Assembly: GCF_904849725.1 (NCBI RefSeq)
Contig: NC_058519.1
Coordinates: forward strand, 23,233,267-23,297,266
Length of the DNA: 64,000 nucleotides
Direction: 5' to 3'
DNA from: Hordeum vulgare subsp. vulgare
Lineage: Eukaryota; Streptophyta; Magnoliopsida; Poales; Poaceae
Numbering within the stretch: position 1 is the first letter of the stretch; every line of letters starts with the position of its first letter. Below the pieces are notes generated by a model. The model did not search any database. It saw only the letters and a list, made by a program, of their open reading frames with translations, and was not told where the DNA came from. Of the stretch, positions 41,104 through 53,060 are shown in pieces. Both the position numbers and the translations under genes were made by a program.

Positions 41104-43523
41104 GTATGTGACTTCTGTTGCATGCATGCATTTCTATATATAGTATCCTTCCAATAAGTTTGATTTCAAAATTTTAATCTGAATCAAGCAATTCCTCAGG
41201 TCTACAAGGATTGGGTAAACTCAAGTATCTCAACCTCAGTGATAACAGTTTCATGGGGAATATCCCAGAATCTGTCAGCAACTTGGTTTCTCTGGAGGTC
41301 ATAAATCTCAAGGGAAATAACATGAGTGGGGCTCTTCAAAATATAGGTACTGAAACGAATAGATTGAACATCCCTTTTCAGTTTGGTGCAATTAAATTTG
41401 ACTTGCTATAAATCATGTATACATATTTGGCAGGTTTAGAAAATCTCCAGAACCTGCGAGAATTGCATCTGGGATCCAATCGATTGAATGGTAGCCTCCC
41501 AGCATCTGTATTTGCCCTTCCATGCCTTGAGTACCTGGATCTTTCAGAAAACCTCTTTGAAGGACATATACCTATAAACTCATCTTGGAATTGTTACTCG
41601 TTGCTTCAAACTATCCGGTTATCCGGAAACAAGCTAAGTGGTAAATTTGATTTCTTCTGGCTAAGAAACTGTACCGAGCTCAAACAGATAGATCTGTCCA
41701 GAAATACTGATTTGGTTGTTCTAGTGAAAATGCATGGTTGGGTACCTAAATTTAAATTGACAACACTAGCGATCTCTTGGTGCAACCTTGATAAGAGCAT
41801 GATTACAGAACCACATTTCCTACGCACACAGAATCATCTGCAGTTTCTTGATTTGTCCAACAATAATTTGCCGGGAAGCATGCCCAATTTTCTTTTCACA
41901 AATGAAGCGGCACTGGTTTATCTGGATCTTTCAAACAACTTGTTAGTTGGATCAGTATACCCCATTTGGCAAAACCAAATTAATCTTCAACTAGTGAACG
42001 TATCTCTGAACAATATTGAAGGACAACTGCCGGCCAATATCAGTTCAATGTTTCCCAAACTGGAGTTTCTCGACGTTTCTCGTAATAATATGTCTGGTGC
42101 TGTACCCTCTTCACTGTGCAACATTGGCAGCATGGAATCTATGGACCTATCAAATAACAATTTTACAGGAAAAGTACCTTCTTGCTTATTCACTGATTTT
42201 TCTGCATTGAATATATTGAAGCTCTCAAATAATAATCTCAGAGGCCTGATACTTGATGGGGCTAGTAACTTGTCAGTCATGTCGGCAATATACCTAGACA
42301 ACAACAAATTTGAAGGGACCTTCCCTAGAAATCTGTCTGGTAATGTCAAGATCATGGATTTACATGATAACAAGATGTCTGGAGAACTGGACACTTCACT
42401 ATGGGATCTTCCTCGACTAGAAGCTTTGAGCCTTGCTAGAAATAGTTTAAGTGGTGACATTCATCCAGAAATTTGTAAATTAACAAGTCTCCAGCTATTA
42501 GATCTATCAGATAACTACTTTACAGGGTGTATACCAAACTGCAGCGTTACATTATCGCTCTATTATCTGGATATATCTGGGAATTTACTGTCAGGCTTCC
42601 CGAATGCATTTTTCAACAGCTCCTTCATTACAGCTTTAGATATCAGCCGCAATCAGTTCACAGGCAACCTTGAGTGGACACAATATCTTTCTGAAATCAG
42701 TCTACTGTTGTTAGGCAGTAATAAGTTCGAGGGACGAATCTCTTCAAATCTCTGTCGTCTCCAACACTTGAGTATAATTGACATCTCTCACAACAGACTT
42801 TCGGGTACTGTACCACCGTGTATTGGTAGCATTCCATTTGAAGAAGATAAAAACTACATAATTGTTTGGCCCGGAACCAGCGGTTATTTTGGAGGGGGTT
42901 TTGATGTGTTTGACGATACGGACTACTCGAGCTTCTCATTTAGCAGTGGTTATGATCTTGGAAGCTTCACCTTCACAACTAAAGGGAATCCTTACACATA
43001 TGGACGCAACTTCTTCATGTCGATGTCTGGCATGGACTTATCTGCAAACATGCTCTCAGGTGAGATTCCGAAGGAGATAGGGAATTTGAGCCATATCAAG
43101 TCTCTGAATTTGTCGAACAATTTCTTTACCGGCTCCATCCCTGAAACCTTTGCAAACTTGAGCGAGATCGAAAGCTTAGACCTATCCAAAAACAGGTTGA
43201 CTGGATCGATACCACTGCAGATAACCCGTATATCATCACTGGAGGTGTTTTCTGTGGCATACAACGACTTATCAGGATGTCTACCAGGCTCTGGTCAGCT
43301 CAGCACATTTGATAATGACAGTTACAGAGGGAACAACAACCTCAGATCATGCACTTCAAGTTCAGGTCCCATATCACCGAATGCTGTTGCAAGAAGTGTG
43401 ACTGATGATTCTGACTCCATCCTCTATGTGGTCAGTGCTGTTTCATTCGTCTTGGCATTTTGGGCCACCATCACATTCGTGTTTTGCCATCCATTTGGAC
43501 GGCGTGTTGTGCTTAAGCTGTAA
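40701..43523 (+). CDS. LRR receptor-like protein (no kinase), three exons
   Basis: A membrane-anchored LRR protein of the receptor-like-protein class, which senses extracellular ligands and signals through partner kinases, often in defence. Joined exons 40701-41103, 41200-41346 and 41434-43523 give 879 residues. Start MGCFLPWGCLLLVLCVVHSM is a signal peptide. The Cys-paired LRR cap follows (CLTEERAALM...DDCCSWEGITC). Then come about 20 or more LRRs with LxxLxLxxNxLxG (for example LEYLDLSENLFEG, LQFLDLSNNNLPGSMP). A non-LRR island is near 42840-43010, then more LRRs (SGMDLSANMLSGEIPKEIG). The end has one membrane helix (LYVVSAVSFVLAFWATITFV) and a short basic tail (HPFGRRVVLKL). All splice sites are consensus and phases fit. 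No lesion is seen. An in-frame upstream Met at 40566 is less likely because it would bury the signal peptide. Confidence 0.92.
41200..41346 (+). CDS. Receptor-like protein exon 2
   Basis: Two LRRs (LGKLKYLNLSDNSFMG and LVSLEVINLKGNNMSG) between CCTCAG and ATA G|GTACT. Confidence 0.85.
41434..43523 (+). CDS. Receptor-like protein exon 3
   Basis: From TTTGGCAG. It carries the remaining LRRs, island domain, membrane helix and stop. Confidence 0.92.
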
Positions 43524-44202
43524 TAGATATATATAGAGAGATTGATGATGAATACTTGTGAGCGGTGATGACGTGTAAACAACATACAGGCAGATGACTT
43601 GGAAATTGCTGTCCTATTATGCATATATTATTTGTAAAATATGCTTATGTATCTATTTTTTTTCCCTTAGTTGGATCTCACGACCTCACGGGTACTAGTG
43701 GGATTGTGAGATGATTGGATTTCTTCAGAGCCCATTATTTCCTCTTGCAAGAAGTAGCATCTAATTTAATGAGATGGAAGGAAGATTAACTTCCTAAGTA
43801 ACAGAGCCGTCTGATGTTTAAAGCTCTTTTAACAGTGAAAAGTTTTGGCAAACTTGACACTGTAAAAGTAGAATCTTTTTCGGTTCGAGGATGACTCCCA
43901 AGTTTGATGAATCACGACTTGTTTTCAGCTGGGACCTGGGAATCATCACAGCAGGTGATGTTGTTTTTTCTGCTTTTGGCGAACTGAAGGTGTGGAATGC
44001 TGGACCGTTTCTATAGAATGTCTTGATAATGTTTTTATAGAATGTCTGAAAAAACAGATAGCGAGAAAATGTCTCGACTTTTGAAGGAATGTGTCTATGT
44101 AATGTTAGCAATACTAGAAATGATATATGTCTGGATTGTAAGGAGGGCATCACCGGTTGATGATAAGATGCAAGATTGGATGTGCTTCTTATTAGTATTT
44201 AT
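43524..44202. other. 3' flank of receptor-like protein gene
   Basis: No frame or repeat recognised. The 3' UTR is probably in the first few hundred bases. Confidence 0.5.
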
Positions 44203-45203
44203 CGAATAAAATGCAAAAGAAAAACATTATAATTGGGGGCCCTAATTCAGAAAACAACCACCTTTCGTTTCTTTTTCGAAAGACCACCACAACTGTCATG
44301 ACAGTTTTCAAAAGACGCCAATCGTTTGATTAGCAACCGTTGGCGATGAACATGACCAGTGTGTCCCGTTGTCGGTGCTGACATGGCGCCGAAATCTAAC
44401 GTTGCTTGACTCAAGCAGTAAACTGTATATGGGCCGACCCATCAGCTTCTACACTCGTGTGTCTCCTTGTCCGACCCGAGCGGTCTGAAGATTGAACGTG
44501 GACAGAAAGTACTCGAACTAACTTGATTTCAGTAGCAAATTGCATAGGAATTCTTACAAGCTGTTACATGCTAGCCAACTAGGAACACTGGCGACGCAAG
44601 AGGGGGAAACCCTAGGAAAAAGTCATGCCCAAAACGAGCTAGGATCATGGCTTATATAGCCTTACAAGTAGAGGAAAAGAAGTGCTGAAAACGGAGTCGC
44701 GGCTCCGGTGGTGGGTTGTCGGAAAGTAGACAGTGACTCTCGCGCACTGGATCACCGTTCGATCGAAGATCAACGAGGTCCAGGCCCCCTCCTTCAGCGA
44801 AGCGGTATGGGCGCCCGGAGTGCGTTGGATCGGAGATGGACGGCTGAGGGGGATTTGCGCCAACTGCCAGTTGTTTGAATCTTGGGTGAATTAAGTGAAG
44901 GTGATGATCTCCTTCCTGACACTCCCCTAGAATATATATATACGAGGCGCACAGCCAGGGTTCGTCAACCGGCGGCGGCGAAGCCTCGAAGGTCACCTGA
45001 GCGACAAGGTCTTGTTACCCTCACCCCGTTCTGCAGCTTCTCCCCGCCGCAAGTGCTGCTGCAACTTGATGTCGTCCCGTAGGGCACCGAGCAGATGCCC
45101 GTCATGGACAGACGCACCACGCCGGCAGCCCGTCACGCTGGACGCAGGCATGCCGGACGCCAACCAGGCAAGCACACCAGGCTAGCGCCGGCGGCCACGG
45201 GGC

Positions 45204-45584
45204 TGTTGGCACAGACCCGCGTCGGACGTTGCTCCAGACGAATACTTTCCGTCGAAGCACGTACGTACGCAGCAGCAGAAGACGCACATACAGCTAATTG
45301 CGCGTACGTTCCTAAGCAGCCAGTCAGGCAGCTGGATGGATTGTAGCAGCGGTGGCTAGCTAGCTTGCACTACGTAGTTTCGGCGAGAAGACAATACGCG
45401 AGTTGGCCAAAAGGCTCGTATCGAGCCTTGGGATTTTATTTCTTTGATCTTTCGATCTCGATAGTTTACAGGGGAGCCACGTACAAGTATATATAGTACT
45501 ACTATCCTACCAATACATGACCGACTCGGCTAAAGCTACGAGTTCGTGCCAGACTCCGTTGCCTAATGGTGATTATGTCTAACA
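45204..45584 (-). repeat. Copia 3' LTR (left)
   Basis: 381 bp, about ten substitutions and one indel from the right LTR by eye. Follows the polypurine tract on the - strand. Confidence 0.92.
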
Positions 45585-45600
45585 ATCACCCCCCCCAAAC
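45585..45600 (-). other. Copia polypurine tract
   Basis: On the - strand GTTTGGGGGGGGTGAT next to the 3' LTR. Confidence 0.85.
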
Positions 45601-45770
45601 ACGATGTCCTCACTTCACAGCTTGGACGCCGATCCTTCTCCGCATCTCTGTAAACTTCTGTCGTCCCAAAGACTTGGTCAGGATATCTGCAAGCTGGTCG
45701 TCGGTGCAAACGTAGTTGAATTCAATCTTGCCTTCTTCCACGCACTGTCGTATGTAGTGATACCTTATAT

Positions 45771-47161
45771 CTATGTGCTTAGATGCACTGGATTCTTACA
45801 CAGGGCAAACGCAGACTTGTTGTCAACATTGAGCACCACTCTTTCAGGTTCTTTATCTGTGAGGTCACCGAGTAGCCTTTCTAGCCACACACCTTGACCC
45901 GCTGCGGTTGCAGCTGCTATATACTCTGCTTCGCAGGACGATAACGCGACCACCTTCTGCTTTTGTGATAGCCAAGTTACTATACTCCTGCCCAAGAAAT
46001 ATGCCAGACCCGAGGTACTTTTACGGTCATCCACATCTCCTGTCAGGTCGCTATCACTGTAGCCAAGTAGCTCCACCATCTCCTTCTTTTTCTCTCTCAA
46101 ATAGACACAACCGAAGTTTGTTGTCCCTTTGATGTACCTGAGTATATGTTTGACAGCTGCCCAATGTTCAGTCGTGGGTGCTTCCATGAAGCGACTCACT
46201 ATGCCAACGGAATAGGCCAAGTCCGGTCGTGTATTCACAAGATACCTTAGGCTTCCGACCACACTTCTATAATCCGTTGCATCAACGCAGGGGCTTCACT
46301 CATTTTGCTAAGTTTAAGCCGAGGCTCCATTGGAGCATAAGTTGGTTTGCAATCCTCCATGCTACAACTTTCAAGTATCTTCTTTGCATATGCCTCTTGA
46401 CATAGTGTGATCCCATTCGGCTTTTGTTGTACCTCGGTTCCGAGGTAGTATGTCAAGAGCCCTAGATCACTCATCTTGAATAGCTCCTTCATTTGTAGCT
46501 TGAATCTTGCAATCTCGTCTTCGTCTGCTCCAGTTATCAAGAGATCATCAACATAGATGCCCACTAAGAGACGATCCTTGCCTTTACCTCGCTTGTACAT
46601 AGCATGTTCGAGTGGACTTTTCTCAAAACCAAGAGAAATCAATGTACGGTCAAGCTTGATGTTCCATGTCCGAGGAGCTTGATGTAGCCCGTACAATGCC
46701 TTGTGTAGCTTCAACACCTTGTGTTCTTCTCCTTCTTTGATGTACCCCGGTGGTTGCTTCACGTATACTTCTTCTTCCAACTCCCCGTTCAAAAACGCAG
46801 ATTTTACATCCATGTGATGTAGCCTCCAAGATTCTTGAGCCGCGAGAGCTATAACTAGCCTCACCGATTCCATCCTTGTGACTGGAGCGAACACTTCCTC
46901 GAAGTCCACACCTTGCTCTTGCACGAATCCTTTAGCTACGAGTCGAGCTTTATGTTTGACCAAGTTTCCTTCGGCATCCTTCTTGACTTTGTACACCCAC
47001 TTGAGCCCTATGGATTTGTGACCGTTGGGAAGATCAGCGAGATCCCATACTTTGTTGTCTCGTATTGATCCCAACTCTTCATCCATAGCACGACGCCAAC
47101 ACTCCTCAGTATTTGCTTCTTCAAATTTTGTCGGTACCTCGACACGGGAGCAAGCAACCAC
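45771..47161 (-). pseudogene. Copia reverse transcriptase and RNase H, one frameshift
   Basis: The RT part (47161-46247) shows WRRAMDEELGSIRDNKVWDL, KARLVAKGFVQEQGVDFEEV, the LHHMDVKSAFLNGEL block, PPGYIKEGEE, and the catalytic GIYVDDLLI. Near 46289 one G is missing from the expected EAPAVDATDYRS, so the reading moves to the frame 46262-45771. There VGSLRYLVNTRPDLAYSVGI leads into RNase H (GYSDSDLTGDVDDRKSTSGL, SSCEAEYIAA, LNVDNKSA). The upstream polyprotein is absent; the frame runs up to the inversion junction at about 47160. Confidence 0.92.
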
Positions 47162-47539
47162 ATGACCGGTGACAAGGACCAGTTTTCTGAGCTAAATCTC
47201 TCGGTTGGAGGCACAGTTCGGTTCGGTGACGGGCGGACCGTTGACGTCACAGGGCGAGGTACTGTCCTGTTTGAGCTGAAGAATGGCGGTCACAAGGTAC
47301 TCACAGATGTGTACTATATTCCCAAGCTAAAGAGCAACATCATAAGTCTTGGCCAGCTCGAGGAGCGTGGTTGCAAGATTGTGCTCGAAGATGGCTATCT
47401 ATGGGGGTATGACCGTCAGAGAATGCTGATCATGAAGGTGCAGAGGTCACCAAACAGACTCTACGTCCTCAACTTGGATCGTGTGGATCCAGTATGTCTC
47501 TTGTCAAGCATGGAGGACTCGGCATGGAAGTGGCTCTGA
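47162..47539 (+). pseudogene. Copia protease/pre-integrase segment, inverted
   Basis: On the + strand MTGDKDQFSELNLSVGGTVR, then VLTDVYYIPKLKSNIISLGQ and LYVLNLDRV. This is the region that normally follows the DTGASNH protease active site and precedes the integrase. It lies on the strand opposite to the RT and runs to the primer site (SAWKWL then TGA), where a His-containing integrase finger would follow. Confidence 0.88.
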
Positions 47540-47544
47540 TACCA
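47533..47544 (-). other. Copia primer-binding site
   Basis: On the - strand this reads TGGTATCAGAGC, complementary to the 3' end of initiator tRNA-Met, two bases inside the 5' LTR. Confidence 0.9.
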
Positions 47545-47546
47545 AT

Positions 47547-47928
47547 TGTTGGCACAGACCCGCGTCGGACGTTGCTCCAGACGAATACTTTCCGTCGAAG
47601 CACGTACGTACGCAGCAGCAGAAGACGCACGTACAGCCTAGTTGCGCGTACGTTCCTAAGCAGCCAGTCAGGTAGCTGGATGGATTGTAGCAGCGGTGGC
47701 TAGCTAGCTTGCACTACGTAGTTTCGGCGAGAAGACAATACGCGAGTTGGCCAAAAGGCTCGTACCGAGCCTTGGGATTTTATTGCTTTGATCTTTCGAT
47801 CTTGATAGTTTACAGGGGAGCCACGTACAAGTATATATAGTACTACTATCCTACCAATACATGACCGACTCGGCTAAAGCTACGAGTTCGTGCCGGACTC
47901 TGTTGTCTAATCGTGATTATGTCTAACA
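47547..47928 (-). repeat. Copia 5' LTR (right)
   Basis: 382 bp, adjacent to the primer-binding site. It encloses a TATATATAG block at 47834 that may be its TATA box. Confidence 0.92.
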
Positions 47929-48599
47929 GGGGCACGGGGTAACCAGGCACTACACCCAGCCAGCAACCCAGCCAAGTTGCATGGCCATCACGCACACAAC
48001 AGCGCACCAACATATGCACGCACCACGCAGCCACACAGTGAGCTCCTCCCGCGCGCGGAGGCGTTCGCCACTGAGCCCCTTCTTCGGCGACGTGCTCACT
48101 TCCGCATCGCGCCCTTGCAGCTCGCGCCCCCTGGTCGGGATTGCTGTGCTCTGCCGGGCTCCCCGACGAAGGCGGCGACGCTCGACCCCAGGCTCACCGA
48201 CGGTTGGACACTGGGTGCAGAGGCAGAGCGCCAGCGGCTGTCTGCGGTGACGGGGGTGCTCGACAGAATGTCTGGGAGATATATATATAGAGAGAGAGAG
48301 GAAAGTGTGTGTCCACAATGCACACTGACGGGTGGGCCCTACCCCAGTTTAACGGCCCAGTAAAACAGTGTCAAGTTTTGATGCCATGCCAGCACTTACA
48401 GCGGGCCCCATCCATCAGAAACGGTATCAACATCCTTCAGTGGCTGATTAGCGTCTTTCGAAAACTCTCAACACAATGATTACAGTTTAAAAATATATAT
48501 ATATCAAAAGACGGCGGTTTTTAAATTGAGGTCACCAACTGTGGTATTTAAATTAAGGTCCCCAACTGTGTTTTTTCTATTGCAATTTACTCAGTAATT

Positions 48600-49215
48600 T
48601 TCTCCTAAGTCTCACGGTTTCTCTTTTCTCATCCATTTTGTCCTCATCTTTTTTGAAGGAACAAACAAATAAACTCAAAAGTGAGTAACGAATGATGCGT
48701 CGTTGGCTCAAGGTTGTGGCATTGTGTTCTCCGTCCTTCCAAATTTATAAGATCCTCTTGGATTTCGAGCTTAACTTTCTCCATCCTTCCAAATATATAA
48801 GCCCCCCATGGATTTCCAGTTAAGCTATGATCACAAATTAGACTAACAAAGCATAAATTATATGCCAAAAAAGTGTAATATTGGATTCTTTTTTGGGATA
48901 ACCTTCACTATGTTCACATGTTTGTTGGTATCCTGTAGTTGGAAGAACTCCACTGGTACTAACCATCATGTTAACTGCATTCCTGTAGTTAACTACATCT
49001 TGATGCTAACTACATCGCCCTTACAATTGTAACTATTTTCTAAACAATTTCCAATAAAACATAGCTAGTAGTTGCCATCCTATGATGCAACAAGTTTTCA
49101 GATAATATGATAACTGCCACCATGGGGGTACTTGTTGTTACACCATGAGCTGGTAAGTACACCACCACCATGGCAGTAACTAATGCTAAATATATTTTGT
49201 ACCATGGAGTCACAT
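48600..49215. other. Intergenic DNA
   Basis: No frame. TCCTTCCAAATTTATAAG and TCCTTCCAAATATATAAG (48736, 48783) form a short direct repeat. Confidence 0.5.
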
Positions 49216-49470
49216 AAGGGTGCGGTGCCGAGCTTAATTCTGGGAGGGGTTTCTCACTTACAGTACGCGGATGACACGGTCCTTCTTTTCTAGCCGGACC
49301 TCCATAACATTGGCACGATTAAAACCATCCTCATTTGTTTTGAGGCCATGTCGGGAATAAAAATCAACTTGGCTAAAAGTGAAGTCTTTCTTGTTGGGTT
49401 ATCGGAGTCTGAGGGTCTCCCTTGGCCTCCCTTGTGCATCTCCTACCTTGCTCTGCCTTACACTAATAGA
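49216..49470 (+). pseudogene. LINE reverse-transcriptase fragment, left part
   Basis: Reads VPSLILGGVSHLQYADDTVL, then TAG, then ICFEAMSGIKINLAKSEVFL. This is the YADD core of a plant LINE RT, with a stop. It is cut at 49470 by a CACTA-type element and continues at 52105. Confidence 0.85.
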
Positions 49471-52101
49471 CACTACTAGAATTTGAGTCATTAACGACTG
49501 GCCACCAATAATGCTTCGTCGTTACTTGTAACATCAGCTTACCCCACGTCCAAACTTTGGTTTAGGATGTCTCTTTAACGACCAGGGGTCTCCCGTCGTT
49601 ATATTGGGCTTGTGTGTGGTCGTCATTTGTTAGTGATCCGATTTCTTTGGGAATAATTAACGATTTGACCGACTTAAAAAATGATTTGTTAGGATATTAA
49701 CTACAGAGCGCTAGTTTGTTAGGTATACCCTTTAATATGTCCTTCCTAAGATAGACACTAGAGAACTATGGCGACTACGCGGCCATGGCCCATGGAGCGT
49801 CTTGGTGCCCGAGAAGTGTCGGACGTGGATATACGTACAGCTAAGTCGCCGCCGTCCAACCTCATTGTCAAAGTATGTGCCATCCCAGGCCGACGGCCAC
49901 AACGGCGTCCCCGTGATGTAAAGGGTTCCACTTCCACGGACGCCGGGGCACACCATGGGGACAGGGCGTCTCCGACCTGCTCCACGACCGCAGGTTAGCA
50001 GATTAACCATCCCTCGTCCTTCGTTTACGCCTCCTGATCTGATGTACTGTATTTCTTTACCCCTCCTCGCTGGCATCGTATATTTGGGATTGTCATAGGT
50101 AACAGATTGCAGTCGGCGTCGGCGTCGCTTTCGTTGGCTGCAACCACATCCATGTCCAATAGTAAATAAAGCACATCAGGAAGATGTGTTGTTTCCGTGT
50201 TACTATAATTTGCCCACCACATGTTTGATGTAATGCAAGGACGATGATGAACCTAGCACAACCTTTGTTTTAATGTCATTCTGCTCCGAATTAAGTGCAA
50301 TCGTGGCCTCCTTTTCAGATTACATATCCTTTGTTCATAGTTGATTTGTCACTTGAGGCATTATAAATTCATTTGTTACTGAAATTTATTCTTACTGTAT
50401 GATAGAAACTATCGAGGAAGACCTCAGGAGTGCCCTGAAAGATTTTTAGGTGCCATATGTTATGCCGGCCAGAAAGATGCAGTGAAGAATAGAAGTTAAC
50501 ACACATTTTTAAGTTCTAGCAGTAAGATGTTGAAAACATACTTCTTTATTTCAAAACTAGGCTACATCTAGCTAAGCTAACGTTGTGTTACCTTGGTTAG
50601 AAATTCAGAAATTATTTTGTTTGCTTGTACGCAAGCAACTATGAACTGGATCTATTCTGTGTCTTCAAGTAATTCAACGTGTTCTTTTGTAGGGAATAAC
50701 ACGGAGTTGCAACGCCCTTTCATGTTATTACTATACCTTGTCAACTGCTGGTCGAGTTTCTTGAGCCCTCTGCTGCCCAAAAATTTGTAACTGCATGTGA
50801 CTGAACGTTTCGACCATTGCAGCCATTGTGCCCTCTGTATCATCCAGGTGCTCTGAACTAATTATTATGTGACATAGAATATGTGTAGTCCTAGTTCCTA
50901 CCATCTTTTTTTCATCATGCTACAAAAGGTACTACTCAAACATAAAAATATTATTGATGCTATCTTCTACTCCCTCCGTTTCTAAATATAAGTCTTTCTA
51001 GAGATTCCACTAGTTGACTACATACGGATGTATATAGACATACTTTAAGTATTGATTCACTCATTTTGTTCCGTATGTAGACTCCTAATGAAATATTTTA
51101 AATGACTTATATTTAGGAACAGAGGGAGTATTGGATAATATATAATGTGATTTCTTGTTTTCATAGATGCAAATGATGTGCCAACAAATACACAAGGCTT
51201 ATTTAGTACAAATTGGGATGCAGATGATTCCAAAAGTGAGTTTCGAAGTAGCATGTTTACCAAGAATTATGTATACACTTTATTGTCCTCAATTTACTCA
51301 TAATATATTGCAGTTATGAATGATGAAGTAATGTGTTCTCATACATTGATTTTATATGCTAGTGTAGTTTGTGCGAATTTATTTACACAGATTGACTTAC
51401 ATAAACCACTCAACATTTTGAAGAACCGATGGTCCACCATAATATATAGAAGAATCAAGAGGCATTGTAATGCCGATGAAGAATGGCATCGATTCAAACA
51501 AGATGGTGTACCTCGATTGAAGATTAATAAATATTACCTTTCTAGTTGTCTCATTTTTCGAATAGATATGAGCATGTACATTTGTCATAGAAAGAGTGTT
51601 TTTGACTCAAATTTCTTAAATTATATTTTTATTTCAGAATTGTACATCCGGGTTTTGGTATTTCTATTAATAAAAGACTCTATGATCATTTCATCACGGA
51701 TTCTTTTATTTCTTTGTGAATGTGGATGTTAATATTCAAATATTGGATGTTGCACATAGTGATCGTCGAATGGGATGTCTAACTAAATATAAGTGTGTTC
51801 TGAAGGATAGCGAAATGGTGAAGAGAGTGGTCGTTAATGATACTTTGGCCACGATTATAGCATTATTACCAATGACATAAGTGGTCGTTAATACTACAAT
51901 TGTGGTCGTTATTTCTTGGGATTGACGACGACACAACATCCCGTCGTTACAAGAATAACGACCACAAAAGGTATGTGGTCGTTATACTTTTAACGACGGA
52001 GAATACGACCATCAGATTGTGGTCGTTAATGACCATTAGCGACCACAATCATACTTTTAGCGACCACATATACGGTCGTTAAAAACATTTTCCTAATAGT
52101 G
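49471..52101. mobile_element. Non-autonomous CACTA element, 2.6 kb, in a LINE relic
   Basis: Ends CACTACTAGAATTTGAG and CATTTTCCTAATAGTG, with the duplication AGA at 49468-49470 and 52102-52104. Subterminal repeats are ACGACCACA / GTGGTCGTTA, dense at 51820-52085. Interior frames are short and unrecognised. It carries a nested Stowaway. Confidence 0.88.
50970..51128. mobile_element. Stowaway MITE, 159 bp
   Basis: CTCCCTCCGTTTCTAAATAT and its inverse ATATTTAGGAACAGAGGGAG, with TA at 50968-50969 and 51129-51130. Inside the CACTA element. Confidence 0.88.
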
Positions 52102-52104
52102 AGA

Positions 52105-53060
52105 ACACTCACTGAATCGGATTGGGATCCTATTGTTAATAAATGTTATTTACCGTTGCAATCCCTCGTAATGTAAACTCATATCTTTGGCTGCTAGGCT
52201 AACCCTTACTGATGCTTGCCCTTCAACCATCCCAACCTCTGATATGGATATGTTCCTTCCTGGGGAGGGTGTCCATGTCAAATGTGATAAAGTTCGTGCT
52301 CGGTTCTTTAGGGAAGCCAACGCCAAAAAATGAAAATACCACATGGTCAAATGGGTTAACATATGTAGGCGTAAGCCTGACGGAGGCCTAGAGATCACTA
52401 ATACTAGAAAGATGAACTTAGCTCTTATCACCAAATGGATCTGGAGGTTGTCTCAAAACAATTATGGGTTGTGGGGCTGTATTCTCAAAGCTAAATATTT
52501 TTCGGCTTCTCCTTTCTTTGCTACTGACGTAAAATGTTGTCAAAATTTTGGAATAGGATCCAAAAATGTAAGGAAGCATTCAACCTAGGAGGCGTACTTA
52601 AGATTGGTAACGACATTGACACCAATTTTTTGGTTATCACCTTGCTATCCCGACAAATCATTTTTGTGACGTGTATCCTGCTATGTCCTCTATTACGATG
52701 GAGCCTCATGTTTTTTGTTAGTGACATTTTTGCCTCCGGGGAGGTGGCTTGGGTCCCTTAGGTCCTTGTCTCCGAAGGAAGTGTGCTGACATCTAAAATG
52801 CCACCATTATTGAAGAGCACGATTTTTTTATTGAAGAGCCCGATTCGATCAGTTAGGTACGCTAAGTTGGCCAATGGGCCCAAAGATAGTTTCGCCAAAG
52901 CTCAGTGGGTCGCTAGGGTGCCAATGAAAGTTCATATTTTCATTTGGCAGGCTGATGCTGACCGTCTCCCATCTGCCATCAATCTCTAGAAATGACTCGG
53001 GCATAAAAATCAACTTGGCCAAATTTCTTTGGGGATGTGTTCATCAGGGTTTTGCTCTTA
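52105..53060 (+). pseudogene. LINE fragment, right part (RT thumb and zf-RVT)
   Basis: After the CACTA insertion the frame resumes with RTLTESDWDPIVN. Later stretches read CRRKPDGGLEITNTRKMNLA, ITKWIWRLSQNNYGLWGCIL and VARVPMKVHIFIWQADADRL. Several frameshifts and stops break it. It is a different LINE family from that at 2673. Confidence 0.8.

Larger units (their letters stand above)
45204..47928 (-). mobile_element. Copia retrotransposon, rearranged, in Mutator-like copy B
   Basis: Two LTRs (TGTTGGCACAG ... GTCTAACA on the + strand) and a perfect GGGGC duplication at 45199-45203 and 47929-47933. The orientation is - by the primer site and polypurine tract. The inside is only 1.96 kb: RT and RNase H are on the - strand, but a protease/pre-integrase segment lies on the + strand. 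Gag and integrase are missing. Confidence 0.92.
44203..48592. mobile_element. Long-TIR Mutator-like element, copy B, interrupted by Copia
   Basis: The left end (GAATAAAATGCAAAAG...CCTAATTCAGAAAACAACC...ACAACTGTCATGACAG) and right end (...CAACACAATGATTACAG...CCCCAACTGTG...CAATTTACTC) are inverted and match copy A at 29446-30290. So does the segment CCAGCACTTACAGCGGGCCC before the right end. The flanking AGTATTTAT (44194-44202) and AGTAATTTT (48593-48601) agree at 7 of 9. Without the Copia it is about 1.66 kb. No transposase. Confidence 0.7.
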
